Source of the DNA: VGPI01 sp964482845
GTDB taxonomy: Bacteria > Cloacimonadota > Cloacimonadia > Cloacimonadales > Cloacimonadaceae
DNA length: 15,579 nucleotides
Direction: 5' to 3'
NCBI GenBank assembly: GCA_964482845.1
Contig: CAYZZE010000053.1
Location: 1-15,579, forward strand
In this document: piece after piece, positions 1 to 5,735 of the stretch
Layout of the letters: the number at the start of each line of letters is the position of its first letter
How positions within the stretch are numbered: the first letter of the stretch is position 1
Made by a program: the position numbers and the translations under genes
The notes under the pieces: model-generated
What the model saw: the letters and a program-made list of their open reading frames with translations, nothing else
Databases searched by the model: none
Told to the model about the DNA's origin: nothing

Positions 1-42
1 CCAAAGCAAGAGGCAAGTTCGAGACCAGGAAAAGCTTTTTGA

Positions 43-129
43 CCGCCATACGACAGCCGGGTTTCGAATCGGAAGAACAACAACCCGAACAACAACAACG
101 GCTTCCGCGTCTGCAATACTCTCACCGCC
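43..129 (+). repeat. Diversity-generating retroelement (DGR) template/variable-repeat-like fragment
   Basis: Read in the frame of position 43, the DNA encodes VSNRKNNNPNNNNGFRV (61-111) followed by a short tail and a TGA at 130-132. Seven AAC codons (76-84 and 88-99) lie just before a GGC TTC CGC GTC block. Clustered AAC codons followed by GFR-V is the hallmark of DGR template repeats and of the ends of their C-type-lectin or formylglycine-enzyme-like target proteins. The same frame has a TGA at 40-42, so this is not the end of an intact target gene here. The AAC codons look unmutated, which fits a non-coding template repeat better than a diversified variable repeat. No reverse transcriptase or Avd gene is visible in the window. 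It could also be a relic, or a template whose reverse transcriptase lies left of position 1. Confidence 0.5.
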
Positions 130-137
130 TGATTTGG

Positions 138-153
138 CTGGTTTACAGACCAG
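138..153 (+). other. Small hairpin just after the AAC-rich repeat
   Basis: CTGGTT (138-143) pairs with GACCAG (148-153) around a four-base TACA loop, with one T-G wobble. It begins 6 bases after the TGA that ends the GFRV frame. DGR target genes often carry a short hairpin or cruciform just downstream of the variable repeat, so the position is suggestive, but a 6-bp stem is weak evidence by itself. Confidence 0.35.
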
Positions 154-177
154 ACAAGAGAGCAATGACAGTCCATA

Positions 178-204
178 CTTTTCCCAGCTCCCGCATGGGG
201 AAAG
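178..204 (+). other. Inverted repeat, 9-bp stem
   Basis: CTTTTCCCA (178-186) can pair with TGGGGAAAG (196-204) with one wobble around a 9-base loop. No T-run follows on either strand, so it is not an intrinsic terminator. Its role is unknown. Confidence 0.35.
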
Positions 205-261
205 AAAGAACAAACGACCCCAACCCGATAGGCACTTGGCTCGAAAGGGATGGAATCATTG

Positions 262-492
262 TTATTTTGATACTATTGTGGCACTTGTCCTGCACTTCCA
301 ATGAAACGGTGGAAATGGTGTATGTGCACCGGATACGCCAACCGGGTTCATCTCTGAGTCGTATTCGAATTGAACCTCTTTGATCCTGGGTGCGAGGGTT
401 TTGATATATTCCCGGGCATCATCCAGGCTGTTGGATTGGGTATCCAGAGCCATGAGATTATCCATCACTTCAATGGCATCGTTTAACCTCGA
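262..492 (-). pseudogene. Remnant resembling the C-terminal end of a phage Mu gpF-like head morphogenesis protein
   Basis: On the minus strand an open frame of about 76 codons runs from the stop at 493-495 to a TAA at 262-264. It encodes a plausible soluble segment (SLDDAREYIKTLAPRIKEVQ) and then a terminal motif, FPPFHWKCRTSATIV. The pattern PP-x-H-x-x-C-R-(S/T) near the C-terminus is typical of phage Mu gpF-like minor head (head morphogenesis) proteins, which are normally several hundred residues long. Only the last part could be present. Its upstream end stops at the inverted repeat 485-583, and the first three codons of the frame lie inside that repeat. The sequence beyond the repeat does not obviously continue the gene. 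I read it as a phage gene truncated by rearrangement or insertion. The assignment rests on one short motif, so a fortuitous frame remains possible. A GTG at 468 and an ATG at 465 are possible starts, but neither has a clear ribosome-binding site. Confidence 0.4.
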
Positions 493-583
493 TTATGCAC
501 TTGAAGTTCATTTGACCTTACATATCTTTCTGATTGCCAGAATATTACATGGTCAATTGGACTTCAAGTGCATAAACGAGGTT
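485..583. repeat. 99-bp near-perfect inverted repeat (MITE-like element)
   Basis: The 33 bases at 485-517 match the reverse complement of 551-583 at 30 positions. The outer ends read AACCTCG (485-491) and CGAGGTT (577-583), and a 13-base core, ATGCACTTGAAGT (495-507), is exact. A 33-base AT-rich spacer (518-550) separates the arms. There is no gene inside and no evident target-site duplication. The size, long terminal inverted repeats and lack of coding capacity suit a miniature inverted-repeat transposable element. A structured RNA or recombination site is an alternative. It sits exactly at the broken end of the phage-like remnant. Confidence 0.6.
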
Positions 584-650
584 GAGCTTTCCAAGTGGAG
601 GTCACGTCAGGATTCTCCGGTAAGATGCGCAGGATTGCATTCTGGTGTGT

Positions 651-673
651 TTCAAGTGCGATTTGAGCGAGGT
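651..673 (+). repeat. Possible degenerate copy of the right arm of the inverted repeat
   Basis: TTCAAGTGC (651-659) and CGAGGT (668-673) repeat, in the same order and orientation, TTCAAGTGC (563-571) and CGAGGT (577-582) of the right arm at 551-583. The spacing between the two blocks is 8 bases instead of 5. This may be a decayed or nested element end, though partial matches of this size can arise by chance. Confidence 0.3.
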
Positions 674-700
674 GACCAAAATTTCAGTTGACAGTATAAT
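672..700 (+). promoter_or_regulatory. Candidate sigma-70-type promoter upstream of the tRNA-tuf cluster
   Basis: A perfect TATAAT (695-700) lies 17 bases after GTGACC (672-677), which matches four of six bases of TTGACA. It would start transcription near 707, about 100 bases before the first tRNA. A TTGACA at 688-693 overlaps the spacer but is too close to the -10 to serve it. A run of eight T follows at 708-715. Confidence 0.4.
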
Positions 701-769
701 GGTGTGATTTTTTTTGGCTTCCACGCCGAAAAATTAAGCGGCAAGCGCATAGAGTGATCGCCAAAAGGA

Positions 770-798
770 TTGACAAAAAGCGGCAGTTCAGAATTCGT
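770..798 (+). promoter_or_regulatory. Weak candidate promoter immediately before tRNA-Thr
   Basis: A consensus -35 hexamer TTGACA is present at 770-775. The -10 position 17 bases on (793-798, ATTCGT) is a poor match. The location, ending 12 bases before the first tRNA, is what one expects for a tRNA operon promoter, but only half the signal is there. Confidence 0.25.
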
Positions 799-810
799 GG
801 AAAACTAAGT

Positions 811-885
811 GCCGATGTAGCTCAAAGGTAGAGCAATTGATTTGTAATCAATTGGTTGGGGGTTCAATTCCCTTCATCGGCTCCA
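811..885 (+). tRNA. tRNA-Thr (anticodon UGU)
   Basis: The acceptor arms GCCGATG (811-817) and CATCGGC (875-881) pair fully, followed by discriminator T and an encoded CCA (883-885). The anticodon stem is ATTGA/TCAAT around loop TTTGTAA, giving anticodon TGT, which reads ACA. It is the first of four tRNAs placed as in the E. coli tufB operon (position of thrU). Confidence 0.95.
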
Positions 886-893
886 AAACAAAT

Positions 894-979
894 GGAGAGG
901 TTCCCGAGCGGTCAAAGGGAACAGACTGTAAATCTGTCGTCAGAAGACTTCGGAGGTTCGAATCCTCCCCTCTCCACCA
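894..979 (+). tRNA. tRNA-Tyr (anticodon GUA)
   Basis: The acceptor GGAGAGG (894-900) pairs with CCTCTCC (969-975), followed by discriminator A and CCA (977-979). The anticodon stem ACAGA/TCTGT holds loop CTGTAAA, giving GTA. The long variable arm is that of a class II tRNA, as expected for bacterial tRNA-Tyr. It lies 8 bases after tRNA-Thr (position of tyrU in E. coli). Confidence 0.95.
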
Positions 980-983
980 TCCA

Positions 984-1060
984 GCGGGAATAGCTCAGAT
1001 GGCTAGAGCATCAGCCTTCCAAGCTGAGGGTCGCGGGTTCGAACCCCGTTTCCCGCTCCA
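984..1060 (+). tRNA. tRNA-Gly (anticodon UCC)
   Basis: The acceptor GCGGGAA (984-990) pairs with TTCCCGC (1050-1056), followed by discriminator T and CCA (1058-1060). The anticodon stem TCAGC/GCTGA encloses CTTCCAA, giving TCC, which reads GGA. It is only 4 bases from tRNA-Tyr, so the two are surely co-transcribed (position of glyT in E. coli). Confidence 0.95.
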
Positions 1061-1070
1061 CTGAAACCAG

Positions 1071-1086
1071 GGACAGAGACCTGTCC
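1071..1086 (+). other. Spacer hairpin between tRNA-Gly and tRNA-Thr
   Basis: GGACAG (1071-1076) and CTGTCC (1081-1086) form a perfect 6-bp stem with the four-base loop AGAC. It sits in the 49-base spacer between two tRNAs and may mark or guide precursor cleavage. There is no T-run, so it is not a terminator. Confidence 0.4.
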
Positions 1087-1109
1087 TCGAGAGATATACG
1101 GTAAAAGTA

Positions 1110-1185
1110 GCTCATGTAGCTCAGTCGGTAGAGCACCTCCTTGGTAAGGAGGAGGTCACCGGTTCAAGTCCGGTCATGAGCTCCA
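1110..1185 (+). tRNA. tRNA-Thr (anticodon GGU)
   Basis: The acceptor GCTCATG (1110-1116) pairs with CATGAGC (1175-1181), followed by discriminator T and CCA (1183-1185). The anticodon stem CCTCC/GGAGG encloses TTGGTAA, giving GGT, which reads ACC. It is the last tRNA before tuf, 53 bases upstream of the tuf start (position of thrT in E. coli). Confidence 0.95.
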
Positions 1186-1238
1186 CAAACAACAAAACAG
1201 AAACATGTACGGAATTAACGAACATTCCAGGAGGAATA

Positions 1239-2423
1239 ATGGCAAAAGCTAAATTTGTAAGAAACAAACCACATGTAAACGTGGGAACCATCGGTCACGT
1301 TGACCATGGCAAGACCACGTTGACAGCCGCAATGACTTTGTATCTGAGCAAGAAGGGCGGCGCTCAGTTCCGTTCCTTTGACAGTATCGACAATGCCCCG
1401 GAAGAAAAAGCCCGTGGGATAACCATTGCGACCGCCCACGTCGAATACGAATCCGACAAACGTCACTATGCGCATGTTGATTGTCCCGGTCATGCCGACT
1501 ACATTAAAAACATGATTACCGGCGCAGCCCAGATGGATGGTGCCATCCTCGTCGTCAGCGCTTATGACGGTCCCATGCCCCAGACCCGTGAACACATCCT
1601 GCTTGCCCGTCAGGTGGGCGTGCCGGCGATGGTCGTCTTTTTGAATAAGTGCGACCTGGTCGATGATCCCGAATTACTTGACCTGGTAGAAATGGAAGTG
1701 CGCGAACTGCTTGAGAAATATGAGTTTCCCGGTTCCGATATTCCTGTGATCCGCGGATCAGCACTCAAAGCCCTAAGCGGCGATCCGGAAGGTGAAGCGA
1801 ACGTCCAGGAACTGATCAATGCAATTGACAGCTATATCCCGGAACCTGCCAGAGCAATCGACAAGCCGTTCCTGATGCCGGTCGAAGACGTATTCTCAAT
1901 CCCAGGCCGCGGCACAGTTGCCACCGGTCGGGTGGAACGCGGTCAGATCAAAGTTGGTGATAAAGTGGAGCGTGTCGGGATCCGTGAAACGGTCGAAACC
2001 ACCTGCACCGGCGTGGAAATGTTCCGCAAGATCCTGGATGAAGCCCAGGCAGGCGACAACATCGGTGTCCTGCTGCGCGGCTTTGCCAAGACAGACATGG
2101 AACGTGGTATGGTATTAGCCAAACCCAAATCCATCACTCCTCACACCAAGTTCATCGGCGAGACCTACGTCTTGACCAAGGATGAAGGCGGACGTCATAA
2201 ACCTTTCCAAAACGGTTATCGTCCTCAGTTCTATTTCAGAACCACTGACGTGACAGGAACTCTCCAACTGCCGGAAGGCGTGGAGATGGTCATGCCTGGT
2301 GACAACATCCGAATCAGTGCGGAATTGATCACCCCGATCGCTATGGAACAGGGATTGCGCTTCGCTATTCGCGAAGGCGGTCACACCATCGGTGCTGGAG
2401 TGGTTGCGTCGGTGATCGACTGA
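1239..2423 (+). CDS. tuf: Elongation factor Tu
   Basis: EF-Tu is the GTPase that delivers aminoacyl-tRNA to the ribosomal A site. The 394-residue product has the usual family length. Visible GTPase motifs are the P-loop GHVDHGKT (residues 19-26), RGITI with the effector threonine at 62, DCPGH at 81-85 with catalytic His85, NKCD at 136-139 and SAL at 174-176. The two beta-barrel domains follow from about residue 200. I chose the ATG at 1239 because AGGAGG (1229-1234) sits four bases upstream and the protein then starts MAKAKF like other EF-Tu. A longer in-frame start at 1176 lies inside tRNA-Thr and is not real. The gene follows four tRNAs as tufB does in E. coli, so processing of a common tRNA-mRNA transcript is likely. 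No second tuf copy is visible after rpsG. Confidence 0.98.
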   Translation: MAKAKFVRNKPHVNVGTIGHVDHGKTTLTAAMTLYLSKKGGAQFRSFDSIDNAPEEKARGITIATAHVEYESDKRHYAHVDCPGHADYIKNMITGAAQMDGAILVVSAYDGPMPQTREHILLARQVGVPAMVVFLNKCDLVDDPELLDLVEMEVRELLEKYEFPGSDIPVIRGSALKALSGDPEGEANVQELINAIDSYIPEPARAIDKPFLMPVEDVFSIPGRGTVATGRVERGQIKVGDKVERVGIRETVETTCTGVEMFRKILDEAQAGDNIGVLLRGFAKTDMERGMVLAKPKSITPHTKFIGETYVLTKDEGGRHKPFQNGYRPQFYFRTTDVTGTLQLPEGVEMVMPGDNIRISAELITPIAMEQGLRFAIREGGHTIGAGVVASVID

Positions 2424-2453
2424 TTTACCCGATAAGTTATTGGAAAACCGATA

Positions 2454-2603
2454 ATGAGAGATATCATCATACTGGCATGTGAAGAGTGTAGGATTCGTAA
2501 TTATACGACCACGCGCAATAAACGCAAGAATCCAACCAGAATGGAACTGAAGAAATTCTGCCCGAGTTGCCGTCGGCATACCTTACACAAACAAACACGC
2601 TAA
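2454..2603 (+). CDS. rpmG: 50S ribosomal protein L33
   Basis: This 49-residue gene starts MRDIIILACEEC and encodes a small basic protein of the large ribosomal subunit. It has the zinc-ribbon form of L33 with two CxxC pairs, Cys9/Cys12 and Cys36/Cys39, around the conserved TTRNKRKNP segment. It ends in a basic tail. Length and motif order match bacterial L33 closely. It lies 30 bases after tuf and 15 bases before tRNA-Trp, a common place for rpmG upstream of secE. The ribosome-binding site is weak (GGA at 2442-2444), so translation may depend on the upstream context. The four-cysteine form binds zinc. Some bacteria carry a cysteine-free paralogue, and none is seen here. Confidence 0.95.
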   Translation: MRDIIILACEECRIRNYTTTRNKRKNPTRMELKKFCPSCRRHTLHKQTR

Positions 2604-2618
2604 TAAGAACTGATGCGC

Positions 2619-2694
2619 AGGACAGTAGTTCAACTGGTAGAGCACCGGTCTCCAAAACCGGGGGTTGCGGGTTCGATTCCTGCCTGTCCTGCCA
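2619..2694 (+). tRNA. tRNA-Trp (anticodon CCA)
   Basis: The acceptor AGGACAG (2619-2625) pairs with CTGTCCT (2684-2690), followed by discriminator G and CCA (2692-2694). The anticodon stem CCGGT/ACCGG encloses CTCCAAA, giving CCA, which reads UGG. It lies between rpmG and secE, as in many bacteria, and must be cut out of the protein-coding transcript. Confidence 0.95.
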
Positions 2695-2724
2695 TAAGAT
2701 TCCATTGGCACAAGCACCGATAGA

Positions 2725-2919
2725 ATGGTAGATAACATGATAGAGAAAGTAACACGTTTTTTTCGGGAAGTACGTTCCGAAATGAAATCAGTCACTTGGC
2801 CCAGCAAAGCAGATATCAAGGAAGGCACGATCGTCGTGGTTGTGATGTCCGCGATAGTAGCGGTTTTTTTGTCCTTGGTGGATTGGGGTTTCCACAACTT
2901 GATCGAGCGGCTGTTCTGA
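2725..2919 (+). CDS. secE: Preprotein translocase subunit SecE
   Basis: SecE is the small essential subunit that clamps SecY in the inner-membrane SecYEG protein channel. The 64-residue product is the short single-span form. It has an amphipathic N-terminal helix (EKVTRFFREVRSEMKSVTWPS) with the conserved K-x-V-x-WP motif near residues 21-27. One hydrophobic segment follows at about residues 36-54 (TIVVVVMSAIVAVFLSLV), then a short polar tail. Start choice is uncertain: ATG 2725 and ATG 2737 are both in frame, and neither has a strong ribosome-binding site. I kept the upstream one. secE precedes nusG by 16 bases, the near-universal bacterial pairing. The gene is otherwise ordinary. Confidence 0.95.
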   Translation: MVDNMIEKVTRFFREVRSEMKSVTWPSKADIKEGTIVVVVMSAIVAVFLSLVDWGFHNLIERLF

Positions 2920-2935
2920 GGAAGGCGGATTGCAG

Positions 2936-3469
2936 ATGAAATGGTATGTAATTCATACCTATGCCGCCCATGAAAACAAGGTAAAGACAGCGATTGAAAA
3001 GGGTCTGTCTGGTACTCTGCTGGAAAGCCAGGTCGGTCAATTGTTGGTTCCGGTTCGGACGACCTTCGTCATCCGCGAGGGCAAAAAGATCGCGCGGGAA
3101 AGGAAACTTTTTACCAGTTATGTCCTGATCGAATGCGACATGACCCCCGAACTGAGGGCATATATCCAGAATATAGCAGGGGTAACCAATTTTCTGGGTC
3201 AGCGTCGCGACCAAAAGGATCTGATCCCTCTTACGGATGAAGAAGTGAACCGTCTGCTGGGAATAACGGACAAAGACCGCGTGGCCAAAACCAAAGAATA
3301 CCTACCGGGAGACATGGTAAAGATCATCTCTGGTCCCTTCACCGATTTTGAAGGCGTTGTGCAGAAGACCAATGACGACAGCACCAAACTGGTTATTGAT
3401 GTGACGGTCTTTGGCAGAAGAACTCCCGTGGAGTTGAATGCCGACCAAGTGGAATTAATCAAGAAATAA
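2936..3469 (+). CDS. nusG: Transcription termination/antitermination factor NusG
   Basis: NusG binds the clamp of RNA polymerase, suppresses pausing and links polymerase to Rho or the ribosome. The 177-residue product has the NGN domain at the start (KWYVIHTYAAHENKVK) and a C-terminal KOW domain (about residues 120-177). The KOW segment reads YLPGDMVKIISGPFTDFEG. Length and domain order match the family. I prefer ATG 2936. A TTG at 2930 would add two residues. A GAGGAAGG ribosome-binding stretch lies at 2918-2925, and the shorter form begins MKWYV like most NusG. It follows secE, and rplK starts 22 bases later, so secE-nusG-rplK are probably on one transcript. Confidence 0.97.
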   Translation: MKWYVIHTYAAHENKVKTAIEKGLSGTLLESQVGQLLVPVRTTFVIREGKKIARERKLFTSYVLIECDMTPELRAYIQNIAGVTNFLGQRRDQKDLIPLTDEEVNRLLGITDKDRVAKTKEYLPGDMVKIISGPFTDFEGVVQKTNDDSTKLVIDVTVFGRRTPVELNADQVELIKK

Positions 3470-3491
3470 GACATTATCATAGAGGTAACAA

Positions 3492-3923
3492 ATGGCAAAA
3501 CCAAAAGATGCAGTTGCAATGATCAAACTGCAATTACCAGCAGGAAAAGCAACGCCTGCCCCCCCGGTCGGTCCGGCATTGGGACAAGCCGGGGTAAATA
3601 TCCCTGATTTTTGCCGCCAGTTTAATGAAAAAACTGCGGATCAACCCGGCATGGTCTTTCCTGTCGTCATCTATGTTGCGAAGAATAAATCATTTACATT
3701 TGAGATCAAGACCCCTCCCGCTGCTATATTGATCAAAAAGGAAGCAGGTCTGGCAAAGGGTTCCAGCACCCCTAATAAAGCCAAAGTCGGTAAGATAAAC
3801 CGCGAACAACTGCTCCAGATCGCTCAATTGAAGATGCAGGACATGAATTGTCATTCCCTTGAATCCGCTATGAGTATGGTCGCCGGAACTGCAAGAAGCA
3901 TGGGTGTCCTCGTTGAAGATTGA
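3492..3923 (+). CDS. rplK: 50S ribosomal protein L11
   Basis: L11 binds the GTPase-associated centre of 23S rRNA at the base of the L7/L12 stalk and is needed for factor-dependent steps and the stringent response. The 143-residue protein has the N-terminal proline-rich domain (PAPPVGPALGQAGVNI, about residues 22-37), where thiostrepton-type antibiotics act. The rRNA-binding C-terminal domain ends GTARSMGVLVED. Length is normal. AGAGGT (3481-3486) precedes the ATG by five bases. rplA follows 39 bases later. In E. coli L1 represses this pair through the rplK leader. I could not identify an L1-binding mimic with confidence in the 22-base nusG-rplK spacer. Confidence 0.98.
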   Translation: MAKPKDAVAMIKLQLPAGKATPAPPVGPALGQAGVNIPDFCRQFNEKTADQPGMVFPVVIYVAKNKSFTFEIKTPPAAILIKKEAGLAKGSSTPNKAKVGKINREQLLQIAQLKMQDMNCHSLESAMSMVAGTARSMGVLVED

Positions 3924-3962
3924 CGCTTCTTTGCAGGAGAACGTATTCATTAAGGAGAATCA

Positions 3963-4667
3963 ATGAAACATAGTAAAAGGTACACTCGCGCATTTACGCA
4001 GTTTGACCGCCAGAAAAGATTTGAACTCGATGAAGCGATTCAACTTCTCAAATCATTGCCAACGACGAAGTTTAATGAGACCATTGAGATTCATTTCAAT
4101 TTGGGCGTTGATCCGCGTAAAGCCGATCAACAAATCCGAAATTCCATTATCTTGCCCCACGGGACAGGCAAAACCGTTAGGGTGCTTGTCTTTGCCGAAG
4201 GGGACAAAGCCGATGAGGCCAGAAAAGCCGGTGCTGATTTTGTCGGTCTCGATGACTTGGTCGAAAAGATATCAGGCGGGTGGTTTGAATTTGACGTGGT
4301 TGTTACCACGCCCAACCTGATGGGCAGAATTGGCAAATTGGGCAGGACTCTCGGACCACGGGGACTGATGCCCAACCCCAAAGTCGGCACAGTGACAATG
4401 GACATAGGAAAAGCGGTGGAAGATGCCAAAGGCGGCAAAGTGACTTATCGGGTGGATAAATTCGCTAATCTTCATATTCCCAGCGGTAAGGTCAGTTTCA
4501 CACCCGAACAATTGAAAGATAATATCAAGACAATCATCACAGCAATACTGCGTGATCGTCCCCCCACACTCAAAGGCGTCTTTATCAAAAGCATAACCCT
4601 TTGCAGCACCATGGGACCTGGCGTTAAACTACACGTTTCTTCAGCCACCACGGAAGCCAAGAGTTAA
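3963..4667 (+). CDS. rplA: 50S ribosomal protein L1
   Basis: L1 forms the mobile L1 stalk that guides deacylated tRNA out of the E site. It is also an autogenous repressor of the rplK-rplA mRNA in well-studied bacteria. The 234-residue product has the family length. The signature segment around residues 120-145 (TPNLMGRIGKLGRTLGPRG, then LMPNPKVGTVT) is the L1 family hallmark. The N-terminus (MKHSKRYTRAF) is typical. AAGGAG (3952-3957) lies five bases before the ATG. rplJ starts 14 bases after the end, so there is no room for a separate long rplJ leader of the E. coli kind. Confidence 0.98.
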   Translation: MKHSKRYTRAFTQFDRQKRFELDEAIQLLKSLPTTKFNETIEIHFNLGVDPRKADQQIRNSIILPHGTGKTVRVLVFAEGDKADEARKAGADFVGLDDLVEKISGGWFEFDVVVTTPNLMGRIGKLGRTLGPRGLMPNPKVGTVTMDIGKAVEDAKGGKVTYRVDKFANLHIPSGKVSFTPEQLKDNIKTIITAILRDRPPTLKGVFIKSITLCSTMGPGVKLHVSSATTEAKS

Positions 4668-4680
4668 GTTAGGAGTATCA

Positions 4681-5223
4681 ATGGTACAGGAAATCAAGAA
4701 AGTAACCGTAAAGAGTTTGAAAGAACGGTTCAGCGGCGCAAAAGCGATCATTCTGGTGGATTATAAGGGAATCAACATCGAACAGGTAAATCAATTGCGC
4801 AACTCCTTCCGTTCTGAAAACATCGATTACTTCGTCCAGAAGAACACCCTGATCAAAAGAGCCCTGAATGATGAAGAAATCGGGATCAGCCAATTGGATG
4901 ACTATCTATCGGGTCCCACAGCCGCCATCGTGTGCAGAGATGATGAAGTAGCCCCTGCCAGGGTGCTGACCAAGTTCATCAAAGAGATAATGGAAGGCGC
5001 TACTTTCCCCCGTTTTAAAGCCGGCTTTATCAACGGGAAAGTGCTTACTGCAGATGATCTGCAACTTTTGGCAAAACTTCCTTCACGGGAAGAATTGCTT
5101 GCCAAGGTGCTTGGCAGTGCCCAGGCTCCGATCAGAAACTTCTTGGGCGTGAGCCAGGGCATTATTCGCAAGTTCGTCTATGCCGTCGATGCCATCGTCC
5201 AAAAACAGACCAAAGCCAGTTAG
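4681..5223 (+). CDS. rplJ: 50S ribosomal protein L10
   Basis: L10 anchors the L7/L12 dimers to 23S rRNA and L11 through its C-terminal helix. The product has 180 residues, slightly longer than the usual 165-175. The N-terminal rRNA-binding domain includes AKAIILVDYKGI and VQKNTLIKRAL. The C-terminal helical segment (about residues 130-180) carries the L7/L12 docking region. AGGAG (4671-4675) precedes the ATG by five bases. rplA-rplJ spacing is 13 bases and rplJ-rplL is 26. In E. coli L10 with L7/L12 represses its own leader, but here any such site would have to lie within the end of rplA. Confidence 0.97.
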   Translation: MVQEIKKVTVKSLKERFSGAKAIILVDYKGINIEQVNQLRNSFRSENIDYFVQKNTLIKRALNDEEIGISQLDDYLSGPTAAIVCRDDEVAPARVLTKFIKEIMEGATFPRFKAGFINGKVLTADDLQLLAKLPSREELLAKVLGSAQAPIRNFLGVSQGIIRKFVYAVDAIVQKQTKAS

Positions 5224-5249
5224 AATTATTTACACCAAATGGAGGAAAA

Positions 5250-5627
5250 ATGTCCGATAAAAAACAGCAAGTTATTGACCTGATCAAGGAAATGACAGTT
5301 CTTGAATTAGCCGGGCTCGTCAAAGAAATGGAAGAAATATTTGGCGTATCAGCAGCCGCTCCGGTTGCTGCCGCCGCTCCAGTGACAGGAACCGCAGCCG
5401 AAATAAAAGAAGAACAAACCGAATTTGATGTCATCCTTGCCAGTGCTGGGGAAAAGAAAATCAATGTGATCAAAGTCGTCCGCGAGATCACCAAACTTGG
5501 TCTCAAGGAAGCCAAAGACCTGGTGGACACAGCACCCAAGGTAGTATCAGAAAAAGTCAGCAAAGAAGAAGCTGAATCCGTGAAGAAAAAACTCGAAGAA
5601 GCCGGTGCTGTGGTCGAAGTTAAGTAA
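5250..5627 (+). CDS. rplL: 50S ribosomal protein L7/L12
   Basis: L7/L12 is the multicopy stalk protein that recruits EF-Tu, EF-G and the other translational GTPases. The 125-residue product has the standard three parts. A dimerisation helix domain occupies about residues 1-35. A flexible alanine-rich hinge (SAAAPVAAAAPVTGTAAE) follows at about residues 35-52. The factor-binding domain (FDVILASAGEKKINVIKVVR and onward) runs to GAVVEVK. GGAGG (5241-5245) sits four bases before the ATG, the strongest ribosome-binding site in the stretch, which fits the need for several L7/L12 copies per ribosome. It is followed by an unusually structured spacer of about 385 bases before rpoB. Confidence 0.98.
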   Translation: MSDKKQQVIDLIKEMTVLELAGLVKEMEEIFGVSAAAPVAAAAPVTGTAAEIKEEQTEFDVILASAGEKKINVIKVVREITKLGLKEAKDLVDTAPKVVSEKVSKEEAESVKKKLEEAGAVVEVK

Positions 5628-5650
5628 GATAACTTGCCCAAACCACTAAT

Positions 5651-5686
5651 GTCTGTAATCGATATATGAAAGTCATTAATACAGAC
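5651..5686 (+). promoter_or_regulatory. Stem-loop 1 in the rplL-rpoB spacer
   Basis: GTCTGTA (5651-5657) and TACAGAC (5680-5686) form a perfect 7-bp stem enclosing 22 bases, starting 23 bases after the rplL stop. There is no T-run after it. It could help stabilise or process the upstream rplJL message. Fold support is modest because the loop is large. Confidence 0.35.
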
Positions 5687-5697
5687 GCCAATGTCCA

Positions 5698-5735
5698 GTT
5701 TCAGAGAATCGGCAATACAGTCGATTCTCTGAGAT
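5698..5735 (+). promoter_or_regulatory. Stem-loop 2 in the rplL-rpoB spacer (perfect 11-bp stem)
   Basis: TCAGAGAATCG (5701-5711) and CGATTCTCTGA (5722-5732) pair exactly around a 10-base loop. The stem can extend by three pairs (two of them wobbles) to 5698 and 5735. No T-run follows, so it is not a simple intrinsic terminator. In E. coli the same spacer holds an attenuator and an RNase III site that set the ratio of ribosomal protein to polymerase subunit synthesis. This hairpin is at the equivalent place and may do a similar job. Confidence 0.55.

Noticed and set aside
39..383. 114-codon + strand open frame at the left edge
   Set aside because: The frame runs through the AAC-rich repeat in the wrong phase for GFRV, has no ribosome-binding site and no recognisable domain.
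380..691. 103-codon + strand open frame
   Set aside because: It spans the inverted repeat and overlaps the minus-strand phage-like remnant. Nothing in it looks like a protein family.
688..700. TTGACA and TATAAT as one promoter
   Set aside because: The two hexamers are only one base apart, far from the 16-18 base spacing required. The TATAAT may pair with GTGACC at 672-677 instead.
837..1064. 75-codon + strand open frame across the tRNA cluster
   Set aside because: It is a translation of tRNA-Thr, tRNA-Tyr and tRNA-Gly sequence. The peptide is of the kind often mis-annotated over tRNA genes.
1176..1238. 21-residue N-terminal extension of EF-Tu
   Set aside because: The extension starts inside tRNA-Thr, has no ribosome-binding site, and the ATG at 1239 has AGGAGG at the right distance and the conserved N-terminus.
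5698..5735. Intrinsic terminator between rplL and rpoB
   Set aside because: The stem is strong but no T-run follows, so it does not meet the criteria for Rho-independent termination.
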